This document shows, one piece after another, positions 35,114-43,212 of a stretch of DNA of 64,000 bases (the stretch's first letter is position 1; each line of letters starts with the position of its first letter). Source of the stretch: Streptomyces sp. NBC_01788 (GTDB taxonomy: Bacteria; Actinomycetota; Actinomycetes; Streptomycetales; Streptomycetaceae); contig NZ_CP109090.1 in the NCBI RefSeq assembly GCF_035917575.1, positions 7,812,001-7,876,000 on the forward strand, written 5' to 3'. The position numbers and the translations under genes were made by a program. The notes below the pieces were generated by a model. That model was not told the origin of the DNA. It saw only the letters and a program-made list of their open reading frames with translations, and did no database searches.

Positions 35114-36415
35114 GGGGAAGGGACCTCCGCGGTGGTGGGATGGTGCGGGACGGCCGCGGAGACGACGGTGCCGTCACCCGGCGCGGACTCGATGGTGAGG
35201 GTGCCGCCCAAACTGGCCGACCCTGGCCCGGATCGCGGGCAGACCGTGCCCGCGGACCCCGACGGCGCGTTCCGGCAGCGCGGCGGTGTCGAAGCCGCGG
35301 CCGTTGTCGGCGACATCCAGCCGGACCTGGTCCTCCAGGTGGGTCAGGGTGAGGGCGGCCCGGTTGGCGCCGGAGTGCTCCCGGACGTTGGCGAGGGCGC
35401 CCTGGGCGATGCGCAGCAGCGCGGACTGCACCCGGTGAGGCAGCCCGTCGGGACCGGGAGCGCCGTCGACGAGGCAGGTCACGGCGAGTCCGGCCGTGGT
35501 CTCGCGGGTGGCCAGGACCCGCAGGGCCGACTCCAGGCCGTCGCCCCCGGCGAGGTCGGCGGGCGCCAGGTCGTGCACGAACCGGCGAGCCTCGGCCAGG
35601 CTGCTCTCGGCGATCGACCCCGCGCTGCGCACATGGGCGCGGGCCTGAGCCGGCTCCGTCTCCCACAGCCGGTCGGCGGCCTGGAGGAGCATCCGCTGGC
35701 TGGACAGGCTCTGGGCGAGGGTGTCGTGGATCTCCATGGCCAGTCGCTGCCGCTCGGCGAGTGTGCCCTCGCGGCGTTCGGTGGCGGCGAGTTCGCGGCG
35801 GGTGCGGACCAGGTCGCGGATCAGGGCGGCCTGCCGGATCGCCTGCCGGTCCATGTGGGTGAAGACCGCGGTCGCCAGGGCGGCGACGGCCGGTGGACCG
35901 ATCACCAGGTCCGCTTCGATACGGTCGGCCAGCCGCAGTTGCGCGACGACCACGAAGACGGTGAAGAACGTCACCAGCGTGTACGCGGCGCGGGCCGGCA
36001 GGGTGCGCAGCGCGGTGTGGAACAGCGGCACCGCGCACCAGGCGAAGCTGGGCGCCAGGGCGACCAGGACCGCCCACACGCCGACGAGCGCGCCCAGCCA
36101 CAGCAGCCCGGTGAGGGGAGGCCGCCCGCGCACCGCGAAGGCCGAGCCCGGCGACGAGAAGGAGACCGTCTCGCGCACGTCCCCACCGGCCGCGGCGACT
36201 CCCGTGCGGTGGCCGGCGACGTACAGCAGGGCGAGGGCGCCGGCCAGGGTCAGGACGGCGGGCACCTGGGGCTGGGCGCCGTGCCGCTGGACGTACCGGA
36301 ACAGGTCGGAGCCCAGCAGCAGGAAGAACGCCAGATGGATGACGAACGCCGGCCCGCGGGCCTCGCCGCCGGGAGTGCTCGGGCCGGCCGGGGACGGCCG
36401 GTTCCTGGACGGCAT
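35110..36415 (-). pseudogene. senS: senS-like sensor histidine kinase interrupted by a +1 frameshift near the C-terminus
   Basis: MPSRNRPSPAG starts after GGAGGAA. About five hydrophobic segments (residues 25-220) are followed by the HisKA_3 motif RLAMEIHDTLAQSLSSQRML and the ATPase parts LANVREHSGANRAAL and VADNGRGFD. After LPAIRARVGQF the frame breaks; the expected GGTLTIESAPGDGTVVSA lies in the next frame and ends at 35110. One extra base in the CCCAAA run (35207-35213) accounts for it. Five N-terminal membrane segments and the neighbouring hbpS match SenS. Loss of the last ATP-lid strands would probably impair phosphorylation. Confidence 0.8.
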
Positions 36416-36745
36416 GGGCTGTTCCTCCCCGGCCGGGACGTACGGACATGGCTGTGGCTCGGCGGCGGGCGGGCTTCGGCGCGGCCTCGGCGGAAAGGTC
36501 CCGGACTCGGCGAACACGGTCATTGTCGCCCGCGTCGAACGGCCGGGGGTCAACCGGTCGGATGACCGCGGCGTACACCGTTCCACGCGCCGGAAGCAGC
36601 CGGTACGTCGACGGGAAGGCGCCCTGAGCGGGCCGAGAGTGGAGGCACGGCGCAGGAAGCGCCGAGTCCTCCGGCACCCGCTCGGGTGCGCCGATACGGC
36701 GGTCCGGGTGCCGGGGAACGCGACACGACTGGAGAGGTATCCGTG

Positions 36746-37317
36746 ATGCAGCACAAGGCCAAGAAGTTCTCCGCCCGCGCCAAGGCCATCACCTCCGTGG
36801 CGGCCGTGGCGGCGGTCGGTGCCGGTGTGGCCGGAGCGGTATCCGCCTCCGCCGACACCCCGGCCGCCACTCCGGTCGCGGCCGGGGCCGCGGAGAAGAG
36901 CAAGGCCACGACCACCAGCACCCACCTGACGGCCGACGCCGCCACCGACGCCGCGCGAGCGGCGCTGAAGGCCGCCGAGAAGGAGGGCCTGCGGGTGAGC
37001 GTCGCGGTGGTGGACCGCGACGGCAACACGATCGTCACCCTGCGCGGCGACGGCGCCGGCCCCCAGTCCTACGACTCGGCGATCAAGAAGGCGTACACCG
37101 CCGTCTCCTGGAACGCGCCCACCTCCGAGCTGGTCAACGCCTGGACTCGGCGCCGACCCTGAAGGACATCCCGGGCACGCTGTTCCTGGCCGGCGGTGCT
37201 CCGGTCGCGTACGACAACGCCCCGGTCGCCGCCGTCGGCGTGGCCGGTGGTCCCTCCGGCGACCTGGACGAGAAGCTCGCCCAGGCAGGCGTCGCGGCCA
37301 TCAGCAACGGGCGCTGA
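36746..37317 (+). pseudogene. hbpS: hbpS-like secreted heme-binding protein interrupted by a -1 frameshift
   Basis: An N-terminal signal peptide (AITSVAAVAAVGAGVAGAVSASA) leads to HLTADAATDAARAALKAAEKEG, VSVAVVDRDGNTIVTLRGDG and SYDSAIKKAYTAVSWNAPTS, strikingly like HbpS of S. reticuli. After SELVN the frame ends; LKDIPGTLFLAGGAPVAYDN through LAQAGVAAISNGR continues in another frame to 37317. A missing C at about 37139-37142 restores it. HbpS is an extracellular octamer that binds heme and controls SenS. It is divergent from senS, as in other streptomycetes. ATG 36746 or GTG 36743 may start it. Confidence 0.82.
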
Positions 37318-37347
37318 CCCCACCTCGTAGCACCACCCGAGCGAGCG

Positions 37348-37368
37348 ACGTCCCTCGGTGAGGGACGT
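37348..37368 (+). terminator. Hairpin terminator downstream of hbpS
   Basis: Perfect 9-bp arms ACGTCCCTC / GAGGGACGT (37348-37356, 37360-37368) around GGT, 30 bp after the hbpS stop. The following 180 bp before the ankyrin gene hold nothing I can name. Confidence 0.65.
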
Positions 37369-37552
37369 TCCCGGGCCGGCGGGTGCTCGGTCCCCGCGGC
37401 GCGCGGGAGTCTCCGCCCCGCGCGCCGCGCGCTCCGACCTCTCCCGCCTCTCCGGCCCCTCGCTCATGACCCTTTTCCCCTCCTCTGCTTTGCTTGTCGT
37501 CCTTGCCGCCGTCGTCCCGTTGTCCGTTGTCACCTTGTGGAGGAGTTCCGCC

Positions 37553-38179
37553 GTGGCCAAGAAGTCGCTCTCCCCGACCGACCGCGCCCTGCTGGACGCC
37601 GCACAGCGGGGCGACGTCGCCGCGGTCCGTGAGGCGCTGGCGGCCGGCGCCGACCGTGAGGCGCGCGACGCGCAGGGCCGTACGCCCCTGCTGCGGGCGG
37701 CCCTCGCCGACGAGGTGGAGGTGGCGCGGGCGTTGGTCGACGCGGGCGCGGACGTGAACGCGCAGGACGAGCGCCTGGACAGCCCCTGGCTGGTGACCGG
37801 GGTCACCGGAAGCGTGGCGATGATGCGGGCGCTGCTGCCCGGTGGACCCGACCTCGAGCTGACCAACCGGTTCGGCGGGGTGTCGGTGATCCCGGCGAGC
37901 GAACGCGGCCACGTGGCCTACGTACGGGCCGTGCTCGCCGAGACCGCCATCGACGTCGACCACGTCAACCGGCTCGGCTGGACGGCACTGCTGGAGGCGG
38001 TGATCCTCGGCGACGGCGGACGCACGCACCAGGAAGTGGTGGAGGTGCTGCTCGGGGCGGGCGCCGACCCACTGCTGCCGGACGCCGACGGGACGCCGGC
38101 CCGCGCCCACGCCGAGCGCCGCGGCTTCCACGCGATCGCGGCCCTGCTGCGCGAGGGCGAAGCACCGGCGGGCCGGTAA
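37553..38179 (+). CDS. Ankyrin-repeat protein
   Basis: 208 residues with about four ankyrin units: LLDAAQRGDVAAVREALAAGAD, RTPLLRAALADEVEVARALVDAGADVNAQ, a longer third unit, and GWTALLEAVILGDGG then VEVLLGAGADPLLPD. GTG 37553 is preferred for its GGAGGAG site at ideal spacing. An upstream ATG at 37466 would add a hydrophobic segment but lacks a ribosome site. Ankyrin arrays mediate protein binding; partner unknown. Confidence 0.88.
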   Translation: MAKKSLSPTDRALLDAAQRGDVAAVREALAAGADREARDAQGRTPLLRAALADEVEVARALVDAGADVNAQDERLDSPWLVTGVTGSVAMMRALLPGGPDLELTNRFGGVSVIPASERGHVAYVRAVLAETAIDVDHVNRLGWTALLEAVILGDGGRTHQEVVEVLLGAGADPLLPDADGTPARAHAERRGFHAIAALLREGEAPAGR

Positions 38180-38191
38180 CACGGCCGTCCG

Positions 38192-38704
38192 TCAGGAAGC
38201 GGCCGGGCCCCGGCGGCCGGCATGGTAGTCGCGGTGGAGGTCGCGGAGCCGGTCGGTCAGGGCCGGTACCGGGCCCTGCACCGTCAGCCCGGGTACCACG
38301 TCCTGGATCGGCAGGCAGCGCACCGGGGCGGCGGGCACGCCCAGTTCGGCCAGCCAGTGGGTCAGCTGGGCTGCCGAGTGCGCGTAGACGATCCGGCCGA
38401 GGTCCGCCCAGCCGTGGGCGGCCGCGCACATGGGGCAGTGTTCCCCGGAGGTGAAGACGGTGGCCTCCGCCCGCTGCCGCTCGGTGAGATGGGCCGTGGC
38501 CCAGCGGACCAGCTCGAACTCCGGATGCCGGGTGCGGTCGTCCAGGCTGTTCACCCGGTTGCGGTCCTCCGCCAGCACCTGTCCGTCGGCGCCGACCAGG
38601 ACCGAGCCGAACGGTTCGTCCCCGGCCCGCAGCGCCTCGACCGCCAGCTCGACCGCGCGCTCCAGATGCCGCAGCTCGGCGGCGCTCGGTTCGTTGAGGG
38701 TCAC
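38192..38704 (-). CDS. Cytidine/guanine deaminase-fold protein, last gene of the cyanate operon
   Basis: 170 residues of the CDA superfamily. The zinc motif is RHPEFELV (H-P-E instead of H-A-E) and SGEHCPMCAAAHGW (PCxxC type, with HCPMC), keeping His, Glu and both Cys. LRAGDEPFGSVLVGADGQVLAEDRN is the usual first strand. It deaminates a base or nucleoside; the C-terminal 60 residues are not informative. GTG 38704 follows GAGGGAG, 10 bp after the previous stop, so it is co-transcribed with the other deaminase, cynS and cynT. Confidence 0.85.
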   Translation of the reverse strand: MTLNEPSAAELRHLERAVELAVEALRAGDEPFGSVLVGADGQVLAEDRNRVNSLDDRTRHPEFELVRWATAHLTERQRAEATVFTSGEHCPMCAAAHGWADLGRIVYAHSAAQLTHWLAELGVPAAPVRCLPIQDVVPGLTVQGPVPALTDRLRDLHRDYHAGRRGPAAS

Positions 38705-38714
38705 GTCCGCTCCC

Positions 38715-39215
38715 TCAGGCCGCGGTGGGCGCGCCGGGGACACGGCGCTCGCCGCCGTTGTGCTCCTGCCAGAGCCGGTACACGTCGACCGCGGTGTCGC
38801 GCGGCTCGTAGCGCATCGGCAGCCGGCGCTCGTCCCAGTTCTTCGCGAACTCCTCGTAGAAGTTGTCCAGTTCGAAGTACTTGCGGTCGTCCACGTAGTG
38901 CGGCTCGTAGGCGTCCCGGGTGGTGAGGAAGACCACCTCGTCCGGTGAGCAGTAGTACAGCGAGCCCAGGCACATCGGGCACGGGTGGGCCAGTACGTAG
39001 ATCGTGGCGCCGACGAGGTGCTCCGTGCCCAGCTTGGTGCACGCTTCGCGGATGGCGAGGATCTCGGCGTGCGCCGTGGGGTCGTTGGTCTGGGCGACCC
39101 GGTTGGGGCTCTCGGCCAGGATCTCGCCGTCCTTGACGATGACGGTCGCGAACGGGCGGCCGCCCTCGGCGACGTTGCGGCGGGCGATGTCGACGGTGCG
39201 CTGTGCGAAGTCCAT
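38715..39215 (-). CDS. Nucleoside/base deaminase of the cytidine deaminase superfamily
   Basis: 166 residues. Canonical zinc motif: TAHAEILAIREAC and AHPCPMCLGSLYYC. N-terminal DFAQRTVDIARRNVAEGGRPFATVIVKDGEI matches guanine-deaminase-like and tRNA-adenosine-deaminase-like enzymes; the C-terminal ELDNFYEEFAKNWDERRLPM is a lineage-specific cap. GGAAGGA precedes ATG 39215. It sits 81 bp after cynS on the same strand. A link between base deamination and cyanate is not established; one guess is handling of ammonia- or carbamate-yielding nitrogen sources. Confidence 0.88.
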   Translation of the reverse strand: MDFAQRTVDIARRNVAEGGRPFATVIVKDGEILAESPNRVAQTNDPTAHAEILAIREACTKLGTEHLVGATIYVLAHPCPMCLGSLYYCSPDEVVFLTTRDAYEPHYVDDRKYFELDNFYEEFAKNWDERRLPMRYEPRDTAVDVYRLWQEHNGGERRVPGAPTAA

Positions 39216-39296
39216 CAGTGGTGTCCTTCCGTGACAGGGGGGAGCCGGGGTGGCCGGATGGCCGTACCGCCCCGGCTCCGGTCCGATCGGGGTGGA

Positions 39297-39767
39297 TCAG
39301 AAGGGCTTGGTGGGCAGGTACTTGCCGTCCAGGGTGATCACCGCGCGCTCGCCGCCCTCGGGGTCGGCGACCTTCCTCACATCCAGCTTGAAGTTGATCG
39401 CGGAGATGATGCCGTCACCGAACTGCTCGTGCACCAGGGCCTTGAGCGTCGTGCCGTACACCTGGAGCATCTCGTAGAAGCGGTAGATGGTCGGGTCGGT
39501 CGGGATGCCGCCGGGGATCGAGCCGCGGGTCGGGATCGTCTGGAGCAGCGCCACCGCGTCGGCGTCCAGGCCGAGCAGCTCGCCGACGGCCCGCGCGGCG
39601 GGCTCGGGGAGGGCGTGCTGGCCGAGCAGGGCGGCGGTGGTGAAGGCCACCGACAGGCCGGCCGCGTCCGCGATCTGCTGCCAGGTGAGGTCCTTGCGTG
39701 TCTTGGCCTCGACGGCGATGACGGCGAGAGCCTGCCGGGCGGCGGGGTCGAACTGGGCGTGCGGCAT
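39297..39767 (-). CDS. cynS: Cyanate hydratase (cyanase)
   Basis: 156 residues, the usual cyanase length. The N-terminal HTH-like part ([25 protein letters not shown]) precedes the catalytic region [34 protein letters not shown], containing the Arg, Glu and Ser active-site residues. It converts cyanate and bicarbonate to ammonia and CO2. The gene follows cynT by 57 bp, so the carbonic anhydrase can recycle CO2 to bicarbonate for it. Confidence 0.97.
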   Translation of the reverse strand: MPHAQFDPAARQALAVIAVEAKTRKDLTWQQIADAAGLSVAFTTAALLGQHALPEPAARAVGELLGLDADAVALLQTIPTRGSIPGGIPTDPTIYRFYEMLQVYGTTLKALVHEQFGDGIISAINFKLDVRKVADPEGGERAVITLDGKYLPTKPF

Positions 39768-39824
39768 GGGGGTTCCTTTCGGGATTCTGGATTCGGGTTG
39801 CGGGTTGCGGGTCGGACCGGTGGG

Positions 39825-40418
39825 TCAGGCCGCGGACGCGGTCGCCCGCGGCTCGGCGGCGACGTTCTCGACGCCTCCGGTGGCGATGTCGTAGACCCAG
39901 CCGTGCAGGGTGAGAGTGCCTTCGGCCACGCCGCCGGCGACCGAGGGGTGGGTGACCAGGTTCGCCAGCTGGGCGAGCACGTTCTGGCGGACCAGAGCGG
40001 CGACGTCCCCGCGGGCGGCGGTACGGGCGCGGGAGGCGTCCGCGTGCCGCAGCCACTCGGCGACCGCCGGCACCCCGCGCAGGTCGTGGTCCTCGGCGAG
40101 GGCCGTCATGGCGCCGCAGCCGGAGTGCCCGCACACCACGATGTCGGACACGCCGAGCACGGCCACGGCGTACTCGATGGCCGCCGCCACGGCGTCGGGG
40201 CCCGGCGCGTGGGACGGGACGAGGTTGCCCGCGGTGCGGACGACGAACAGCTCACCCGGTTCACTGGCCGTGAACAGCTCCGGGACGACGCGGGCGTCAG
40301 AGCAGCCGATGAACAGCGTGTGCGGCGCGTGGTTCTCGGCGAGGTGGGCGAACAGGTCCGCCTTGGCGGGGTGAACGTCCCGCTGGAAACGCGTGACGCC
40401 CTGGGCGAGATCGCGCAC
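39825..40418 (-). CDS. cynT: Beta-class carbonic anhydrase of the cyanate operon
   Basis: 197 residues with zinc ligands in LFIGCSDARVVP (Cys, Asp-Arg dyad) and VVCGHSGCGAMTAL (His, Cys). It hydrates CO2 to bicarbonate, replenishing the cyanase co-substrate. GTG 40418 follows AAGGGAG. First gene of the cynT-cynS-deaminase-deaminase unit and divergent from a LysR regulator, the classical cyn arrangement but without a cynX permease. Confidence 0.95.
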   Translation of the reverse strand: MRDLAQGVTRFQRDVHPAKADLFAHLAENHAPHTLFIGCSDARVVPELFTASEPGELFVVRTAGNLVPSHAPGPDAVAAAIEYAVAVLGVSDIVVCGHSGCGAMTALAEDHDLRGVPAVAEWLRHADASRARTAARGDVAALVRQNVLAQLANLVTHPSVAGGVAEGTLTLHGWVYDIATGGVENVAAEPRATASAA

Positions 40419-40542
40419 TGGTCACTCCCTTCGGTGGGTTCCGGTCTGCCGGACTCGGTGAATCCACCATGCATGACCTGGGTCTATAGAGTCCAAGACG
40501 CAGTACCCATGTCTCCCATTGCCCGCATCTATAATCGGTTCC

Positions 40543-41454
40543 ATGGCCCTGGAACTGCGTCATCTGCGCTATCTGCTCGCCGTGGCCGAGCACGGCAGCT
40601 TCACCCGCGCCGCCGAAGACCTGCGCATCTCCCAGCCCACGCTCTCCCAGCAGGTGCGGCAACTGGAGCGGTCCGTGGGGGTGCCGCTGCTTGACCGCAC
40701 CGGCCGCGGGGTGCGGCTGACCGACGCGGGGGAGACGTACGCCCGTCATGCCCGCCGTGCCCTGCGGGACCTGGCGGCCGCCGAGCGTGCCGTCCAGGAC
40801 GTCCAGGACCTGACCCGCGGCCATCTGCGCCTGGCCGCGACGCCGACGTTCACCGCCTATCTGGTGGGCCCCCTGGTCGCCGAACTGCACGCCCGGCACC
40901 CCGGCATCACCCTGGACCTCCAGGAGATGACCCAGGACCGTATAGAGTCGGCCCTGCTCGCCGACGACCTCGACCTGGGCATCGCCTTCTCCGGTGCCCA
41001 TCTGCCCGGCGTCGTGGCGCAGACCCTGTTCACGGAGACCCTGAGCCTCGTCACGGGCGCCCCCGACCTCGACGCGGGCCCGTCCCAGCCGCTACGTGTG
41101 GACGAGTTGAGTGAGCGTCAACTGGCGCTGCTGAACGGGGACTTCGCCACTCGCAGCCATATCGACGCCCACTTCGCGGCCCACCGGGTGCAGCCGCGCA
41201 TCACAGTGGAGGCCAACTCCGTCCAGGCCCTCGTCGAGATCGTGCGGCGCACCCCGATCGCCACGGTGCTTCCCGACGCCATCACCCACGACCACCCGCA
41301 CCTGCGTCCGGTCCCCCTCGAACCGCCCCTGCCCGCACGCACCGTCACCCTCCTCCGGCGCGGCAGCAGTTACCAGAGCGCCGCCGCCCGCGCCTTCACC
41401 CGTCTCACCCAGGACCTCATCCGGGCCCGTGGCTACACAGAGGCCCCGCAGTGA
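40543..41454 (+). CDS. cynR: LysR-family regulator, probably CynR-like
   Basis: 303 residues. HTH at about 4-62: LRHLRYLLAVAEHGSFTRAAEDLRISQPTLSQQVRQLE, followed by the effector domain (GHLRLAATPTFTAYLVGPLVAELHARHPGITL). Divergent from cynT with a 124-bp shared promoter region containing short palindromic stretches such as GGGTCTATAGAGTCC. By position it should activate cynTS in response to cyanate, as CynR does; that is inference. Confidence 0.9.
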   Translation: MALELRHLRYLLAVAEHGSFTRAAEDLRISQPTLSQQVRQLERSVGVPLLDRTGRGVRLTDAGETYARHARRALRDLAAAERAVQDVQDLTRGHLRLAATPTFTAYLVGPLVAELHARHPGITLDLQEMTQDRIESALLADDLDLGIAFSGAHLPGVVAQTLFTETLSLVTGAPDLDAGPSQPLRVDELSERQLALLNGDFATRSHIDAHFAAHRVQPRITVEANSVQALVEIVRRTPIATVLPDAITHDHPHLRPVPLEPPLPARTVTLLRRGSSYQSAAARAFTRLTQDLIRARGYTEAPQ

Positions 41455-41517
41455 CGTCTCGGGCGGAGCTCACGGTAGGGCGGCAGCAACTCGACGCCTG
41501 TGGACGGCGGTTACGGC

Positions 41518-42063
41518 TCAGGCATGCCGAAGTTCCGTCAGCAGCCGCCGCGTCGCCGAGGAGGGGCTCGCGCTGACCTCCTCCAGCGCGAGCCCGAACC
41601 GGCGGTAGTGGTGGACGGGGCCGAGATCGTGGAACTCCACCACGGCGGACGACGGTTCGGCCACCGGCAGCGGATCCGCGGCCGTCGCGGGCCGGGGGCG
41701 CGCGGCGGCCGGGGCGAGGAGAGGGCGGCCGAGGCTGTGCCACGGGGAGTCGGCGCCGGTGAGCCCGCCCAGACGGCGCGAGAGCACCCCGGGAAAGGCG
41801 CGCAGCGCGCCGAGCAGGGCGTGCTGGGTGCCCAGCCGGCCGGCCGTGGCGAGCGCCAGGTCGGCGGCCCGGTCCGCCGCGTCGGGGTCGCCCGCCCGCC
41901 ACTCCGCCTCCGCCAGGTACACCGCGGCGGCGCACAACTCCAGGGTCCGGTCAGCCTCGTGCATCGACGCGACCGCCCGCCGCAGCCGCAGCGCGAGCGC
42001 CTCCTCCGCACGGGAACGCCGAGCTGAGGGGCTGGACTGCCCGGCGCTTTGCGCTAGAGTCGA
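41518..42063 (-). pseudogene. C-terminal remnant of a helical-repeat protein, probably a regulator
   Basis: The frame is open from 42063 to a stop at 41518 (about 181 codons) but has no start before an internal ATG at 41964. It reads RRSRAEEALALRLRRAVASMHEADRTLELCAAAVYLAEAEWRAGD in overlapping pieces, a TPR-like helical pattern typical of the C-terminal part of large transcriptional regulators, and ends SSATRRLLTELRHA. The N-terminal DNA-binding part is absent and replaced by the promoter region of the acetyltransferase. Function and family uncertain. Confidence 0.5.
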
Positions 42064-42116
42064 TCAGCCCCACCACACGGGTGAGGGACGACGAGAGCGA
42101 AAGGAGGGACAAGCCC

Positions 42117-42170
42117 ATGATCCGCATCATCACCGCGCTTGAGTCCTCCCGGGGTACGGACGGTCTCTGA
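42117..42170 (+). CDS. Possible 17-residue leader peptide upstream of the acetyltransferase
   Basis: ATG preceded at ideal distance by AAGGAGGG, then MIRIITALESSRGTDGL and a stop. The site is stronger than that of most genes here. It ends 39 bp before the acetyltransferase start. It could be a translated leader, a small protein, or chance. Confidence 0.4.
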   Translation: MIRIITALESSRGTDGL

Positions 42171-42209
42171 CCGACCCGGAGCGGACGGGCGCCTTCACCG
42201 GAGTGTGCC

Positions 42210-43160
42210 TTGACGTTGCATCAGAACGACCTGACCATGCGTCCGATCACCGGACGCGAAGAACTCGACCTCTTCCGCCGACTGCCCTACACCCTCAACG
42301 AGGAACTGGCGGACGACCTCTCCGCCGGCCGCCGACGACCCGAATGGATGTGGGTTGCCGTGCGTGGTGACCGCCTGCTGGCCAGGGCCGCCTGGTGGAG
42401 CCGGCCGGGCGGCGACGCACCACTCATCCTGGACGTCCTCGACGTCGACGACAGCATCCCGGCCCCCGATCGCGTGGACACCGGGGTACGACTTCTGCGC
42501 ACCGCGATGGCGGCCACCCTCCCGAACAGGGCGCGGCTCCCCGAGTACGGGCGCTTCCTTCCGCCCGACTGGCGTGAGAACGCGGCGACCAGGAACGTCG
42601 TCGAGGAGCGCATGACCGTGGTGGAACGTACCGGTGCCCGGCTCCTGGTCGAACGACTGCGGCTGGAATGGCGCCCCGGATCACCCGTTCCCGAGCCCCG
42701 CGGGCGTCTCGCCTTCCGGCCCGTCCACGACGCCGGGGAACTGGTCGCCCTGATGACCTCGGTCCTGGACGGGACACTCGACGCGCACAGCCGGGAGCAG
42801 CTGACCGGGATGTCCGTCCACGAAGCGGCCGTCAAGCACTACGAGGAGGAACTCGCCCGCTACACCAGCCCGCGGGACTGGTGGCGCGTCGCGACCCTGC
42901 CCGGCGGAGAGCCCGTGGGATTCGTCGTCCCGGCCCACAACGGCTACAACCCGATCATCGCCTACATCGCGGTCCTGCCCGCCCACCGGGGCAACGGTTA
43001 CATCGACGACATCCTCGCCGAGGGCACCCGTGTGCTCGCTGAGCAGGACGTTCCCCGCATCCGGGCGTCCACGGACCTCGGCAACATCCCCATGGCACAC
43101 GCCTTCCACCGGGCCGGCTACGTCAACTTCGAACGCGAGATCAACATGACCTGGAACTGA
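42210..43160 (+). CDS. GNAT-family N-acetyltransferase
   Basis: 316 residues. The C-terminal GNAT domain shows IAYIAVLPAHRGNGYIDDILAEGTRVLAE (motif A with the acetyl-CoA loop RGNGY) and STDLGNIPMAHAFHRAGYVNFE (motif B). The N-terminal half is a divergent second GNAT-like unit (LAFRPVHDAGELVALMTSV at the boundary). TTG 42210 with GGAG 7 nt upstream is the likely start; ATG 42237 is an alternative. Substrate unknown. A hairpin terminator follows. Confidence 0.88.
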   Translation: MTLHQNDLTMRPITGREELDLFRRLPYTLNEELADDLSAGRRRPEWMWVAVRGDRLLARAAWWSRPGGDAPLILDVLDVDDSIPAPDRVDTGVRLLRTAMAATLPNRARLPEYGRFLPPDWRENAATRNVVEERMTVVERTGARLLVERLRLEWRPGSPVPEPRGRLAFRPVHDAGELVALMTSVLDGTLDAHSREQLTGMSVHEAAVKHYEEELARYTSPRDWWRVATLPGGEPVGFVVPAHNGYNPIIAYIAVLPAHRGNGYIDDILAEGTRVLAEQDVPRIRASTDLGNIPMAHAFHRAGYVNFEREINMTWN

Positions 43161-43165
43161 CCGGC

Positions 43166-43193
43166 GCGGGGGCGCCCGCAAGGGTGCCCCCGC
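43166..43193. terminator. Hairpin terminator between convergent genes
   Basis: 8-bp perfect arms GCGGGGGC / GCCCCCGC (43166-43173, 43186-43193), just after the acetyltransferase stop and before the vWA gene stop on the other strand. Confidence 0.65.
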
Positions 43194-43212
43194 ACCAACT
43201 CGCCCTGCCGGC

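Noticed and set aside
34905..36677. Long Arg/Pro-rich minus-strand frame overlapping senS
   Set aside because: Out-of-frame shadow; the kinase motifs are in the other frame.
37466..37552. N-terminal membrane segment of the ankyrin protein from ATG 37466
   Set aside because: No ribosome site; GTG 37553 has an ideal GGAGGAG.
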